NCBI GenBank assembly: GCA_018398805.1
Contig: JAGFBZ010000853.1
Coordinates: 903,001-967,000, forward strand
Length of the DNA stretch: 64,000 nucleotides
Direction of reading: 5' to 3'
Source: Hirundichthys speculiger
Taxonomy: Eukaryota > Chordata > Actinopteri > Beloniformes > Exocoetidae
Shown here: in pieces, positions 35,501 to 46,300 of the stretch
How positions within the stretch are numbered: the first letter of the stretch is position 1
Layout of the letters: each line of letters begins with the position of its first letter
The notes under the pieces: model-generated
Databases searched by the model: none
Told to the model about the DNA's origin: nothing
What the model saw: only the letters and a program-made list of their open reading frames with translations
Position numbers and translations under genes: made by a program

Positions 35501-38500
35501 TATTTTAAAACGAACAAAGTAAATAACAGGAACATATCTTATTTGTCTGGTGCAAGTTTAAGTGAACACTTTAACAGCCATAGTAGGTCCAAATATGCAT
35601 TTGAAGTGTTACTGCCTTTAGCAGCAACTTTTTTCTTGCATGCTTTGCATACAGGATAATTGTCCTCCAACAGTTGTCCCTCTGCATTCTTTAAAAAAAT
35701 ATATATATATGCCCAGACCTCAAATTTGGTCCGTTTAGTGGGTTGGTAAATGTCCTGGTGCTATCACCACTTTCCGCCATGCTAACGTTACGATGCCTGT
35801 GTTACAAACTACATATTCACCAGACACAGTCACAAGTCACTTGCGAGACTTGAATGAGACTGATATTACATATTCCAGTAATCAACTGTGATAATGAGAT
35901 TAAATCAAAACATTAACAGTAATCGTTGCTGTGTAAAATTTCACCGCACTTTACCATAATACCGGTAACTGTACCATCCCTAGTCTTCACTTGTGCAACA
36001 CATCCCGTGTGAACGAGTGTGACATACTTTTATGGTGGTGTAACTGTTAAAGAGATCTTTGCTGATACAGACTAGAGTTGATGTATCGATTTTGATTTAA
36101 AATGGGATTTTAAAATAAAAACGGACTAATGTGGACATAGCCTGAGATCTGTCAATTAAGCAGCAAACTTGGTGAAAAAAAAAAAACTTCTTAGAGCAGA
36201 CTACACTGCTCATTTTTTCCACAATTTTGAAAATTAATTTCATACTGTTGTTGGTTGTTTAAATCATTCATATTTATCTTGAGTGGTTCATAGGTTTCTT
36301 TTCTATAATGTTTCATTTATTGCTGCTTTAGGCCAAATTTAAAATCTGTCAGTGCACTGAAATGAGTGTGACCCCTGAACCTTCCACAGACTAAAGTGGC
36401 GATGCCCCATCCTCAACAGCTACAGAAACCCCCCATTTTGGACAGCTTTTCCTGACACATCGGAGGTTTCCATGTCCAGGGTTTCCATTTCTGCCCTGAA
36501 GGACACAGATGGGCTCTTGTGCCATCCAGACTTAAAAGAAATTCTTAAAAAGTGCTTACTGGCTCTGCTCTAATTGCTGGCAGGAGCAGGGAAGCTGTGA
36601 GACAGCAGAAGACTCTGCAGCCCGTTGTGTGACCCTGGCAAAGTCTCAGCCAGCAGACAAGAGGAGAGATAAAGCCTGCCTGTTTGTCTTGACTCATTGG
36701 TATTCTGCTCTTTGCCATACAGTCAGGTCATACGGTGGTGGAGAATGACTCACTTGCATGTATGTCTCAAATTAATTCCAGAAAGCTTTGGGAGGCTATG
36801 GCAGACTGAATATAGAAGACTAACTCAAATGATTCAATAAGCAGAAATATTGAGATAAATCACCCAGTAGTGCCAAAAGAAATAGACATGCACATAACTA
36901 CAGCTCCAGTCAAAATTATATCTGTGAGGTCAAGGATCAATCCTCCCTCTTACAATGCCATATCATACCTTTCTCATTATGAGAGAAACACGGGCAATGC
37001 AGTGCCAAGTGTTGCCATGGCAATCTGACAACTGTTGTCATAAACACTGCATATAAAAAAAAAACCTGCAAGGTCATCAAAAATATTTCAAAACACAGTC
37101 AGTCAGCTGTTATCTAATCAGTAAACAGAGTTATATGGATTTGAATCTGCATCAGCTCATAACGTGGAAGCAGTAAACCCTGACATGTGGCATTGCACTA
37201 ACCGGAATTACACCGTAGCGTGCGGAGAGCACACAGAATTCGTTATCAGCTGTTCACAGAGCCCCGGCTCAGCAATGCGTCTATGGCAACCCCGCCATTG
37301 TCTCCCAAGACTGTGTTTAATGCAGCACAGTGAGAACGTCATCAATAATAGATGCGGACATGTCAGACACGGGTCCATAACACAGAGCTGTGGAGAGACG
37401 GAGACGGGGGTGAAAAACTGTTGCACCTCCACCCAGAAAAAACACTGGAAGAAACTTCTGGCTGCATGGCACAGACCGATGAGGGAGAGGCTGAGAGGGA
37501 AGAGCTGGCCACATGTAAACCTTCCAGGCCTCGGGATGATGTAACCTCTCCTGGAGGCTGTGAAAGTGGTTCTGGCTGCTCTGCCCCCACAGTAAGGGGC
37601 ATGTTACCCCCATCAAAAAACCTTTTCTGAAGAGTCAACAAGTACAATAGAAGCAGGACAAAGGGCTTTGTTACATCTACACAAATTGGGAAAACCTTTT
37701 TTTTTTTTTTGAAGGAGGGCAGATATAAACTTATTATGCTTCATTTGTTTTGCCAGAACACCAACCACACACTTGTTTCTTATTCTAAAGTGTTTTCAGA
37801 TAATGGGGGACCTCCTGGCTCCCTCCCACCACCCCAGCCGCCCCTTTATCCCCATGTGCATCTCCCCCTTTTCTTTGCAGTCCCATTTTCCCGCCCTGGA
37901 AAGGAACACACGCTGAAGAAAGAACAGCTATTCACAAACCTCCACCACCATAACGGGCACAACTGAAGCCAGAGGCCATTAGAAATACACATGAAGCTCA
38001 TCAATCAGGCTGCTTTATCTTTCACCTTCAATACACGAGGGGAACGTATACATGGCAAACTTACAACTAATTCCTGGAAGCATTGTTATGTCATACATGT
38101 GAAATGCGTGCTCTTCCGGGGATTTTGATTACAAGATGACCCAAACATCAAACCTGGACTCAGATGAGTCCTGCTGCAGTGTCCATTTAAGGCTGGGATC
38201 CCACACAATCTATCACCGCAGGGCACTGCTGATTTAATCACTTCGTTCAAAAGCAGAGAAAAGCAACTTAATAAGTTCTGTCGCTGAAGCAACTCGACCA
38301 CATCTCCTGAGCTTTTTTTTTTTTTAACGACTTAGTTCCCAGTTTTCGGCAGGGCAGGCTCGCTTTTCTCCCCGGTGAGGAGGGAAAGCTGCATCCGCCC
38401 TGCCTGTGACACTGCAGGCTCCACATGGCCGTGTTATTTAAGGGGCTTGAGCATTTTAAAACTAAAAAAAAAAAACTTGTAGCGGAAAAAAGTATTTTTT

Positions 38501-38798
38501 GTACGTTTCGATCCATCCAATCTATTGCTACGTGAGACGTCATCATATGCGCAGCTACCAGGTTACATTGTTTTAGCTAGAGAGAGAAAACTAATTTGGA
38601 CAAAAGAGCCCCTTTGCTTTCCGAGGCAAACACAAAATGCTTATTATTACACTGCACTCGGATACGGGTTTAGCGAATTGTCTTCACAATGGAAAAACTT
38701 AACACCACCCGACTTGTTTTTGGTCTTACCTTGACAAAAAGCTCGATAACGGGTTCGTTATCCGCCTTTACTCCGTTCTGCGGCACCGACAGCGACAT
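20409..38798 (-). CDS. CLIC4: CLIC4, chloride intracellular channel protein 4 (six coding exons)
   Basis: Joined coding exons (high to low): 38730-38798, 26278-26387, 23884-24009, 22903-23009, 21780-21961, 20409-20573. Lengths of 69, 110, 126, 107, 182 and 165 bases total 759, giving 252 residues (human CLIC4 has 253). The protein is of the metamorphic CLIC type: an N-terminal thioredoxin-like domain with redox cysteine Cys34 in GNCPFSQR, a hydrophobic segment at about 37-60 proposed to insert into membranes, then an all-helical GST-like C-terminal domain. The KVVAKKYR basic stretch (about 198-205) matches the CLIC4 nuclear import signal. The start is set by the CLIC4-like N-terminus [24 protein letters not shown] proteins move between cytosol, nucleus and membranes and act in tubulogenesis and stress signalling. 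The gene lies directly downstream of SRRM1, as in human. No lesion is seen. Confidence 0.96.
21780..21961 (-). CDS. CLIC4: CLIC4 coding exon 5
   Basis: Encodes residues 138-198 ([16 protein letters not shown] ... [10 protein letters not shown]), the core helices of the GST-like domain. Its length of 182 bases is the same as in other vertebrate CLIC genes. Acceptor CTGCAG, donor GTGAGC. Confidence 0.96.
22903..23009 (-). CDS. CLIC4: CLIC4 coding exon 4
   Basis: Encodes residues 102-138 ([20 protein letters not shown] ...), the linker and first helix of the C-terminal domain. The [19 protein letters not shown] block is nearly invariant in CLICs. Acceptor GTTCAG, donor GTAAAT. Confidence 0.95.
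23555..23835 (+). mobile_element. L2-type LINE 3' end fragment
   Basis: Second copy of the family seen at 13120-13707, sharing AGGGAGTGGTCTCCTGC, TTTATGCTCCTAAAATCTG and ATCTGTAAAGCACTTTGAAT. It is 5' truncated, sits in CLIC4 intron 3 in antisense orientation, and ends about 50 bases from the exon 3 donor. Confidence 0.75.
23884..24009 (-). CDS. CLIC4: CLIC4 coding exon 3
   Basis: Encodes residues 60-102 ([20 protein letters not shown], then the [14 protein letters not shown] block). This is the second half of the thioredoxin-like domain, including the cis-proline region PPF. Acceptor CAACAG, donor GTACGT. An L2 LINE tail ends about 50 bases beyond the donor. Confidence 0.96.
24010..26277 (-). 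other. CLIC4 intron 2, nothing recognisable
   Basis: Intronic sequence with A-rich runs (near 24994-25012 and 26151-26163). No further exon, RNA or complete repeat unit was recognised. Confidence 0.5.
26278..26387 (-). CDS. CLIC4: CLIC4 coding exon 2
   Basis: Encodes residues 24-60: [20 protein letters not shown] followed by the hydrophobic [16 protein letters not shown] segment. It contains the redox-active Cys34 and the putative membrane-spanning region. Length 110 bases, as in the family. Acceptor TTTAAG, donor GTGAGT. Confidence 0.96.
26388..32079 (-). other. CLIC4 intron 1, proximal part
   Basis: No exon is supported. Short open frames around 28850-29360 overlap on both strands in a locally GC-richer stretch but resemble no family. 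A-rich runs occur near 29692 and 31309-31330. Confidence 0.4.
32080..33170 (-). mobile_element. L2-clade LINE reverse-transcriptase remnant
   Basis: The minus strand reads through the C-terminal half of an L2-type reverse transcriptase with frameshifts. Near 32900-33040 it gives a [16 protein letters not shown] block followed by [13 protein letters not shown], a decayed form of the F/Y-A-D-D catalytic motif. Then come [17 protein letters not shown] and [14 protein letters not shown] blocks (32640-32830). [20 protein letters not shown] lies near 32440-32520, and a C-terminal tail at 32083-32316. The active-site aspartate pair is mutated and the copy is dead. It sits in CLIC4 intron 1, sense to the gene. 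Confidence 0.75.
33171..34187. other. CLIC4 intron 1 segment, nothing recognisable
   Basis: No exon or repeat family was recognised between the L2 remnant and the short ACCTCCGCCAAG-ended repeat. Confidence 0.4.
34188..34393 (+). repeat. short inverted-terminus repeat, copy A
   Basis: A 206-bp unit beginning ACCTCCGCCAAG and ending CTTGGCGGAGGT, so its ends are 12-bp perfect inverted repeats. The interior includes ATCCAGAATCCAGGATTTCT and AACTTTTTGAGTTATCTTGA. It is the same family as 45107-45328 (opposite orientation) and 47922-48145. No coding capacity. The family is widespread in animal genomes as far as I recall; its class is not certain. Confidence 0.75.
34394..35257. other. CLIC4 intron 1 segment, nothing recognisable
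   Basis: AT-rich intronic DNA with no exon or repeat family that I recognise. Confidence 0.4.
35258..35982 (-). mobile_element. hAT element, internally deleted, with BED zinc-finger relic
   Basis: Starts TAGGGATG and ends CATCCCTA. The flanks GGCTTCAC (35250-35257) and GTCTTCAC (35983-35990) differ at one base, an 8-bp target duplication typical of hAT. The minus strand near 35560-35720 reads [20 protein letters not shown] then [17 protein letters not shown], the start of the BED finger of hAT transposases. The C-x2-C pair is kept but the following histidine region is lost. The rest of the transposase is absent. Confidence 0.75.
35983..38729. other. CLIC4 intron 1, distal part
   Basis: No supported exon. 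The 37160-37640 stretch is more GC-rich and has overlapping open frames on both strands, none matching a known family. Confidence 0.4.
38730..38798 (-). CDS. CLIC4: CLIC4 coding exon 1
   Basis: Encodes the first 23 residues, [20 protein letters not shown] plus FVK, with donor GTAAGA. The short acidic-hydrophobic start followed by ELFVK is the CLIC1/4/5-type N-terminus and best fits CLIC4. Intron 1 that follows is 12.3 kb. Confidence 0.93.
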
Positions 38799-39120
38799 AG
38801 CGTCTCCTACCTTTTAGTTTTTACCTTTTCCTTTGTTTTTGACAATAAAAAAATAGTTTTTTTTCCTCTTGCTACCACGCCCGCCTTGCACTTCTTTTCT
38901 CCGTCACCCTGTTTGTACCAAAGAACAGTTTGGGTGTTTTTTTTTTTTTTTTCTTCAAGCAGGAGGACCTGGTGCTACAACTGATCAAGTCAACGTTTGA
39001 ACGTAGTTCTATCACAAGCTAGCTGGGCTACAAAACCATCACTGACCAGCCAGGGTCTCTTTGCTCTGCGCGTGGAGGATAAGTGATGACGTTGGAAAGA
39101 AGCAACGGGAACGTTTAAGA
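38799..39120 (-). promoter_or_regulatory. CLIC4: CLIC4 5' UTR and probable promoter region
   Basis: Lies immediately upstream of the CLIC4 ATG and is relatively GC-rich with several CpGs. TGATGACGTT (39085-39094) resembles a cAMP-response-type site. No TATA box is convincing. The start of transcription cannot be fixed from sequence alone. Confidence 0.35.
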
Positions 39121-39562
39121 GCGTGATGTCATCAGCAGCGCTAACACACAAGAATGTGGGAGGGCTCGAGGATGAAGGCTAACAATGCCCAGTCTTGGGA
39201 CACACGCTTTGTGTAAGAAAATTAAAGTTTCATAGAAATCAGAGCAAAACCAACAAAATCCCGACTGTTGCATAATTTTACGGAGAATGGAAGTCTCATT
39301 ATCGTCATCCCCATGGTATATTTTGCGCAAAAAAGCTTTTAGTCAAATACAAACGTGGATTAACCGTTTCCTTAAATTGCTCTACTATTCAGCATTTTGA
39401 GCCGACGCACTACTGCTCCAACTAGTAATTTTCCACCCAGATTAATTCACTAATACATTATATATGTATATATCCGTGTGTGCTGTTTATTGGAAAAGAC
39501 ATCTACCATGGAGTATGACAAATTCTGGATTAAACAAAAACACTGATCCTAAAAAAAAAAGC

Positions 39563-40233
39563 TTTAATTCTGAAAGGACAACAAGAACCAAGGTTACTAA
39601 ATACAAATCAATCTTCAGCAGCCCAACAGAGATTAGCTCAGTACAAGGGTATCAACACAAATTGCATATCAGTTTAGAAAACGTCAAGCATGTCTCAGAT
39701 CAAATCACTTTAATCTTCAAATAAGATGATTTCAAAGTCAGAATAAAGCAGGTTAAATGAAGCCGAACACCTCCTTGAAGATACAACATGGACAAGACGA
39801 TCTGTTGTGGCCTCTTAACAGTGAACAAAACTGTCTGTTTCCACTACTCCAGGCATTAGTAACAGTATCTTACTATATGGTGGTTTTTTTCCCCCCTACC
39901 GTTTACCTAAGGTCAGTGGTCCATGCACACCCCGGGACAATCACTGTAAATGCAATCACCACACTGAGGAAAATATTAGCCTGTCTAACTCAAAACTGAA
40001 CTTAAAACTCAGTTTCCTGCTCAAAATTTAAAAGGACAGGTAACATAAGTTGTATTTTTTTTGTTTTTTTTACCATTTTAATACATTATATGACAAATCA
40101 AGTTCTTAAAGAAACATACTCTTCAGAATGTAGCAAACCAGTATAAAGAAACAAGACTAGAGATTTAACAATTTGTACATTCCAAAGCCAAACAAGGTTG
40201 ATGAAAATTGCCAAAAATTCAAAACCCTTATGT
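39563..40233 (-). other. SRRM1: probable SRRM1 3' UTR
   Basis: Follows the SRRM1 stop on minus. An ATTAAA signal at 39563-39568 and an AATAAA at 39486-39491 could end the transcript. The distance to the CLIC4 start is then only about 0.7 kb, so the two genes are tightly packed. Confidence 0.4.
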
Positions 40234-40344
40234 TTAGGACATTTGTGATGGAGACATCTGGGCCTTTCTCATAGAACGCAGTGCCTTCTCCCGAAGGTCC
40301 TTTTCCAGATCATCCAAACTGTCATCAACTTCACTGTCTGTTTC
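40234..40344 (-). CDS. SRRM1: SRRM1 coding exon 17 (last)
   Basis: Residues 823-858: ETDSEVDDSLDDLEKDLREK, then ALRSMRKAQMSPSQMS and TAA at 40234-40236. The acidic-to-basic C-terminal helix is strongly conserved in SRRM1. Acceptor TTTCAG. Confidence 0.96.
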   Translation of the reverse strand, partial: ETDSEVDDSLDDLEKDLREKALRSMRKAQMSPSQMS

Positions 40345-43300
40345 CTGAAAGAAAGAAAAATAAATAAAATAAGAAATAAAGTCCATTACTCATCACCTGG
40401 ATACACATATACACAGAAATCAAAGTCTTTTTTTTCCCCAGCACCACCAAAATAGACCACACCTTTCTTGAATCAACATCATCCTCAGCAGCCTGGTTCT
40501 CTTGAGGTTCTTCTGTGACAGGTCCACTGCTTTTCTCCTTCTTGTGCTTCTTGTGCTTTTTGTGTTTCTTCTCTTTTTTATGTTTCTTTTCCTTCTTCTT
40601 TTTCTTTTTCTTTCCACCGCCTTCAACATCTGAATTCTGTAATCAAAACAATTTTAATGTTTTTCATGTTAAGTGTCAACAATGTCAAGGAAGTATGCAG
40701 TGACTTAAAGAAATACAGTATAAAACATGAAAGACATCTCTCTGTGATGAGGTTAATAAAAGTTTTGAATTCATGGGATAATAGTGCACATCCACAGTAC
40801 TTATACAAAGCTGACAAGATTTTGCAGACAGGAAGAACTATCAAGACCAAACAGCCTTTTTATAAACATGTGCAATATTTTACCTGATGAAAATTTTATA
40901 CAACTATACTAACTGCCAATCTCCCATAATTAAATGCAGTTCTTATTTGTCAAAGTTCAAACCTTGCTTGGAGATTGGCTACCAGAAGCACAACTGGCCT
41001 TTTTGACTGGGGGTGGTGGAGGAGATGGACTGGCAGAGCGAGACGGCGAGAGAGATGCAGGGGCTGGACGTTTATGAACAGCTGGCTCTGGGGAAACTGA
41101 TCTGGATCTTGACACTCTCCTCATAGGTTTAGGGCTTGGTGAAGCTCTGTGAAGAGGACAAGTTACATCAGGAGAGCATACAACAACAACAACAACAACA
41201 ACAAACAAAAAAGACAACAGTAGGCTCCCTATTTACCTCTGGTTGTTACGTGGCTCTGGGGTGCGAGACACTCTGCGGATGAGTTTGTGTGAAGGGGACT
41301 GCCTCCGCTGGTTAGATGGAGATGTACTGGATGTGTCAAAACGTCTCTGGGGACTAGTGGAAGCCCTAACAGTGTGACTGCGATTCACAGGTGATGGAGA
41401 GAAGCGTCTGGATGATGCAACTGGGGACCGTGTATCCCTACTTGGCCTACTAGAGGACAACATGGGGCTCCTCCTGTGTCTAGGGGGAGATGCAGAGGAA
41501 GGAGGTGAACGCCTCCTTGAAACAGGAGAGCTTCTACGCTTTGGGGACCTGGAAAAGCGTCGCTTTGTAATCGGAGAAGGGCGCTTTGTAGGTGAACTCG
41601 ACATCTTCCTCTTCTGTTGAGGCAAAGGTGAAGGGCTGTAGCGACGCTGGATTGGTGGAGAATAACGTCTAGAAGACAGAGATCTACGACGAGGTGGTGG
41701 GGAAGGAGACCTATGTGAAAAAGGTTAAAATTATTAAGAAATAAAGGAGGGAAAAAAAAACAAAACAAAACACTCCACACCATTTTTGAACAAAAGGGTC
41801 TCCATAAGACCATGTGGCATCAAGACACCCTGGGCCATAGTTTGCTGATCAACTTCATAGCTGTGTCATCAGACTTACAGCCTGTTTTGGACACTCAGGT
41901 GAAGAGAAGAGCTAAGTTGTTACCTACAACAGGGGAGGATGCTCTGAGGATAAGGGTTTGCTGGGAATGTCTGGTGAGGGAACATGTCAGAAAGATCTTC
42001 AACTTCCACCGCCAACAGAACAGGCAGGGCACATTTAGTCTTAATAGGCCATGTTTCACAGCTCCACTATTGAGGTGGCTGACTGGGATGGCAAAGTCTT
42101 CAATACCTGCCGTGGTGGCAATTTTAGAACCCGATGGTGGGCACCTGAGAGAGAGAGGCCATCAGACTGAATTGAGGAATCCTATCAAGCTTGGTTAGCT
42201 TGTGGGACTACGTAAGGAGCCGACAAGCCAAGCAAGCTGCAGCCTTGGTGGTTGCTGAGGCAAAATCTCGTGTATGGGAGGACTCTGGTGAGGCCATGGA
42301 AAGCGACTTTTGTACATTCTGCCAAACCATCTGGCAGGTCAGGCAGGGAAAGCAGTCCTTCACCAACACTATCAGCTGCAGTTATAAACTGTGGGTAGTG
42401 ACCAAAATAATGAGATTGCACATACAAGTGACTCTCCTTTAGAGATAGAGTGAAAAGCCCAGTCATTTTTTTTGTATGTGTGTATGGGGGGTGGGGATTT
42501 GGAGTATATCAGCAGCTGGTTAAAATGCCTCCTGAATGCCTTTCCAGGGAGGTGTTTAAAATGGTTTGGGAGAAGGCCCCTTGGTAGACCTGGGACACGC
42601 TGGACAGATTATACACTACTCCAAAAAAGTTAGGCATATTCAACTTTCATCTAAAATTTATGGAAAATGAAAGAAGTTCATGCCACAGTGAAATTATATA
42701 TCATAAAAGTAGGGCATTTAAGTAGAAGCATGCAGTGGTAATTTCTTCAATTTATTGAATCAAAAGGTAACGACCGAGGTGCGTAAGCCATAAAAAAAAA
42801 AAAATAAAATTCTGCAGGATACGGTTCACAATGAAGCAGTCATCAGCATTCGATGTGGACAAAGAAGGTCCCCTTCTGTCTTTCTGTGACTCTTCCAGTC
42901 TCTGTTGCAACCTGCAGCTGACACACTGTGACACTCTTAGCTCAACAGCAACTCCCCTCCAAGAGCATTCTGTTTGAAGTCTTGTAATAGCCAGGTACTG
43001 TTAAATGATTGTTAGATGTCATCTTGGTCTCATAATGTCAAAATCTTCAAATACAAATTGTCACTGAACTCCAACACTGTATGGTCAAATCATGTATCAA
43101 ATCATGTATCAGTATTATTATATGTATTATTATATGTATTGTGATTCTTGAGGTGAATCACCTCGCTAGAGAGCAGTATGTTACACAAAAGACAGTGAAC
43201 TGAACATATGAATTCAAAGGTTTGGGGAAGGTCAAATTAAGTTCACCTGTAAAGGTCAATTTGCATGCATTTTAGGTGCATTCTGAAATGTCACCCAAAA

Positions 43301-46300
43301 GCTGAATATCCTCAACTTTATGTGAAGAACGTATATTTTGGCTGACTTGAGAATGCCTCAGTATCCTCCCCAGAAGAGCTGAGTGGGGAAAGGGATGTTT
43401 GGGCCTCTTTTTGTAGGCTGCTGCCTCGTAACTCAAATTCAAATAAGCCAAAGCGAATGAATAGCTGGGATGTGGAGTTGTCTGAATGATTAAGACAGAT
43501 TAAAAAAATTACATACATACATACATACATACATACATGTATGTAAGCCTATAGGACTCAGGATACAATTGATATGCCTCTACCTGCGTCTAGGAGGAGA
43601 GGGAGATCTGCGACGTCGTGGAGGGGGGGATGGGGAGCGACGCCTCCTGGCAGGAGATGGCGAGCGTCTTCTCCTTAAGAGGCATTTACACAAAAAAATG
43701 ACATGCGAACAAGAACAAACTAAAATGGAGAAGTAGAATGTTGGGGGTTACATCATTGATATGATGATATACATATATAAGACTTGGTATCTGACCTTGG
43801 CGAGGCATCTCTATGTCGCCTACGAGGCGAGGGTGTACGTTTTTTCCTGACTTCTCCATTTCTGGTACCTGGTCCTGTTGCAGGCCGCTTAGGCCCCTCA
43901 TCTTCTGAGGAGGAAGATCCAGAATCTGAGAGCACAGAAACAGAGGACATTAATAACTGCTGTATACAAGGTTTAACTGTATGCTTTAAGGAAAAAACAC
44001 CAAGGTTGGGGTTAGGACACAGCTTCCAAAGTCCATTAGACAATGAAGGCAAGATGACATGGACAGAGATTTAGTTAGAGAGTGAGGAGAAAGGGTGGAA
44101 AGAGAAGAAGAAACAACAGGGATAAAAACACAATTAACCTGAAGATGACTGTTGATTCTGCCTGCGATACTGACGTCGCTGCTGCACCGAATCTGCTGTT
44201 ACACCTTTCTCATTTTTATCCTCCTCTGAAATGTAAAGCATTAAGTGTCTAATCAGTGTTGGTAAAACATGAAAACAAAACCATGGAAATGTTACAGATA
44301 ATACAAAAAAAGTTAGTTATTTGGTTTTCGTCTTCAGTACACTTTGACAAAACTTGAATAAAGTACAGTGATCCCTTGCCAATTCGCGCTTTAAGTTCCG
44401 CAGTTTTAGTTATTGGAGGATTTTTCAGAAATATATAATATAATAAAATATCAAGAAAAAATCATGGAAAAATCACAGGATGTTGTGCACGGTCTCTCAT
44501 AACGAAGAAATGTTGTGAACCAGCCTGGTCCCTTTAAGAAGGGGCCACCATTAGCCTTATGGGTAATAGTGTTTGTGTGTCGTGGGACGGCAGAACAAAA
44601 ACGAGGTTAGATGAAAAGTGGAGTGAGCATAAACAGCAGCCCAGCGTGTATAGATTTACATTCTCTGTTAACTGACAGGAGCCGAATAATGCAACCTGTG
44701 TGATGTTACAAGTTCCTGCAGTGCCAGAATAAAGTGCCTGTTCCATGCAGAGAAAACCTGACTTTTTCTTTTGTTGTTGTTAGCCGCTATTTACGAGCCA
44801 AAAATAGCACAATACCAGCGGTTTCTGGAGAAACATGTTATTTAGGCTCGGGGGGCTAAGGCTCCCAGTAGCGCATTTTGATTTTCGCGGTGGGCCTATT
44901 AACCGCGAAAAATAAGGGATCACTGTATTACACATTAGTAATATGCTACAACTAGTATAATGGGTGTCTATTTTTTTTTTTTATCTCAAATTTGATTTTG
45001 TAAGAAGAATTAATATACAACTATAATACAGAATTTTGAAATTCGGTTAATGAATAAAAATATTGCCAAGAAATTATCTTTTTTAAATCATTTCAAAATT
45101 ATTATTACCTCCGCCAAGGAGGTTATGTTTTTGCCAGCGTTTATCTGTCTGTCTGTTTGTCTGTGTTCAAGATAACTCAAAAAGTTATGGATGGATTTTG
45201 ATGAAATTTTTAGGAGTTGTCGGAAATGTGAAAAGGAAGAAGTCATTTCATTTTGGCTGTGATCCAGAAGAAATCCTGGATTCTGGATCACTTTCAAATT
45301 TTCGATAATTGTTGCGCTTGGCGGAGGTCTGCGCTATCCGAGTGCTTTCCTAGTTTTTGAATTGTTTTTGAGACTGAAACTAGATTTCTACATAAAACCC
45401 TGGACGTAACTAGTGAAATAATAATGCCACTTTTCCATTACCTCCAGACACCATTAACTCAAATTTAGAAAAAAAAAAAAAAAAAAAAAAATCATCCTTT
45501 ACATGGGTGCCATAATTATCACTGTACATTTTACAAAGATTTACTGAATAAAACATATCACAAGCAAGATGTATGTGCTGATTTTTGACAAGAAAGTAGG
45601 AGCTCAGACAACTTCATGACCAGTCAGCACTTTATGATCCAAGTAAAACGCCAGAATTGTTCTCTAGCTGACAACTTAATACGCACCAGACTCGGATCCC
45701 TCAGAAGGTCTGGCCTTGGCATTGTCAGATAAGGAATCATCCCTCCCTCCCTGATTACGCTTTAATCCTGTGAACAAGGGAATGTTTTATATGCATTCAA
45801 TATTATCATTAACATTTGGAAAAAGCTTGAAAACTTTGCAGTAATCAAATCCCTTACATTATTCAATGAACAGCAAGCATGTTCTTCCCTCTATATTCCC
45901 TCTATATAATATATATCTAAATTATTAACGAAGTAATTAATTTAAAAAACTGTTCATCCAAACTAAACCATTAAATTTCCAATACTCAAATTAAACTACT
46001 GATTTTAAAGCACCCAGTGATTGTAAGGACAACATAATGAATATCTAAATTATAAAGCTAAACTAAAAAGTGTGAAAGCCATACCTGATGATCTCGGTGG
46101 AGAAATGGAGCCCCGGCCCCTTCTTGCTCGAGGAGACGGTGATCGTTTGTCCTTTCCTGTCGGACTAATAGAGGTGCGAGGACGATGGGCTTGTTTTTTG
46201 GGTGGTGTGGTAGATATTCTTTTCACAGGTTTCTTAGGTGAGCGTGAACTTGAGGAACTGCTGCCAGAAGATGACGCAGAACGAGAGCGCCTCCTAGTGA

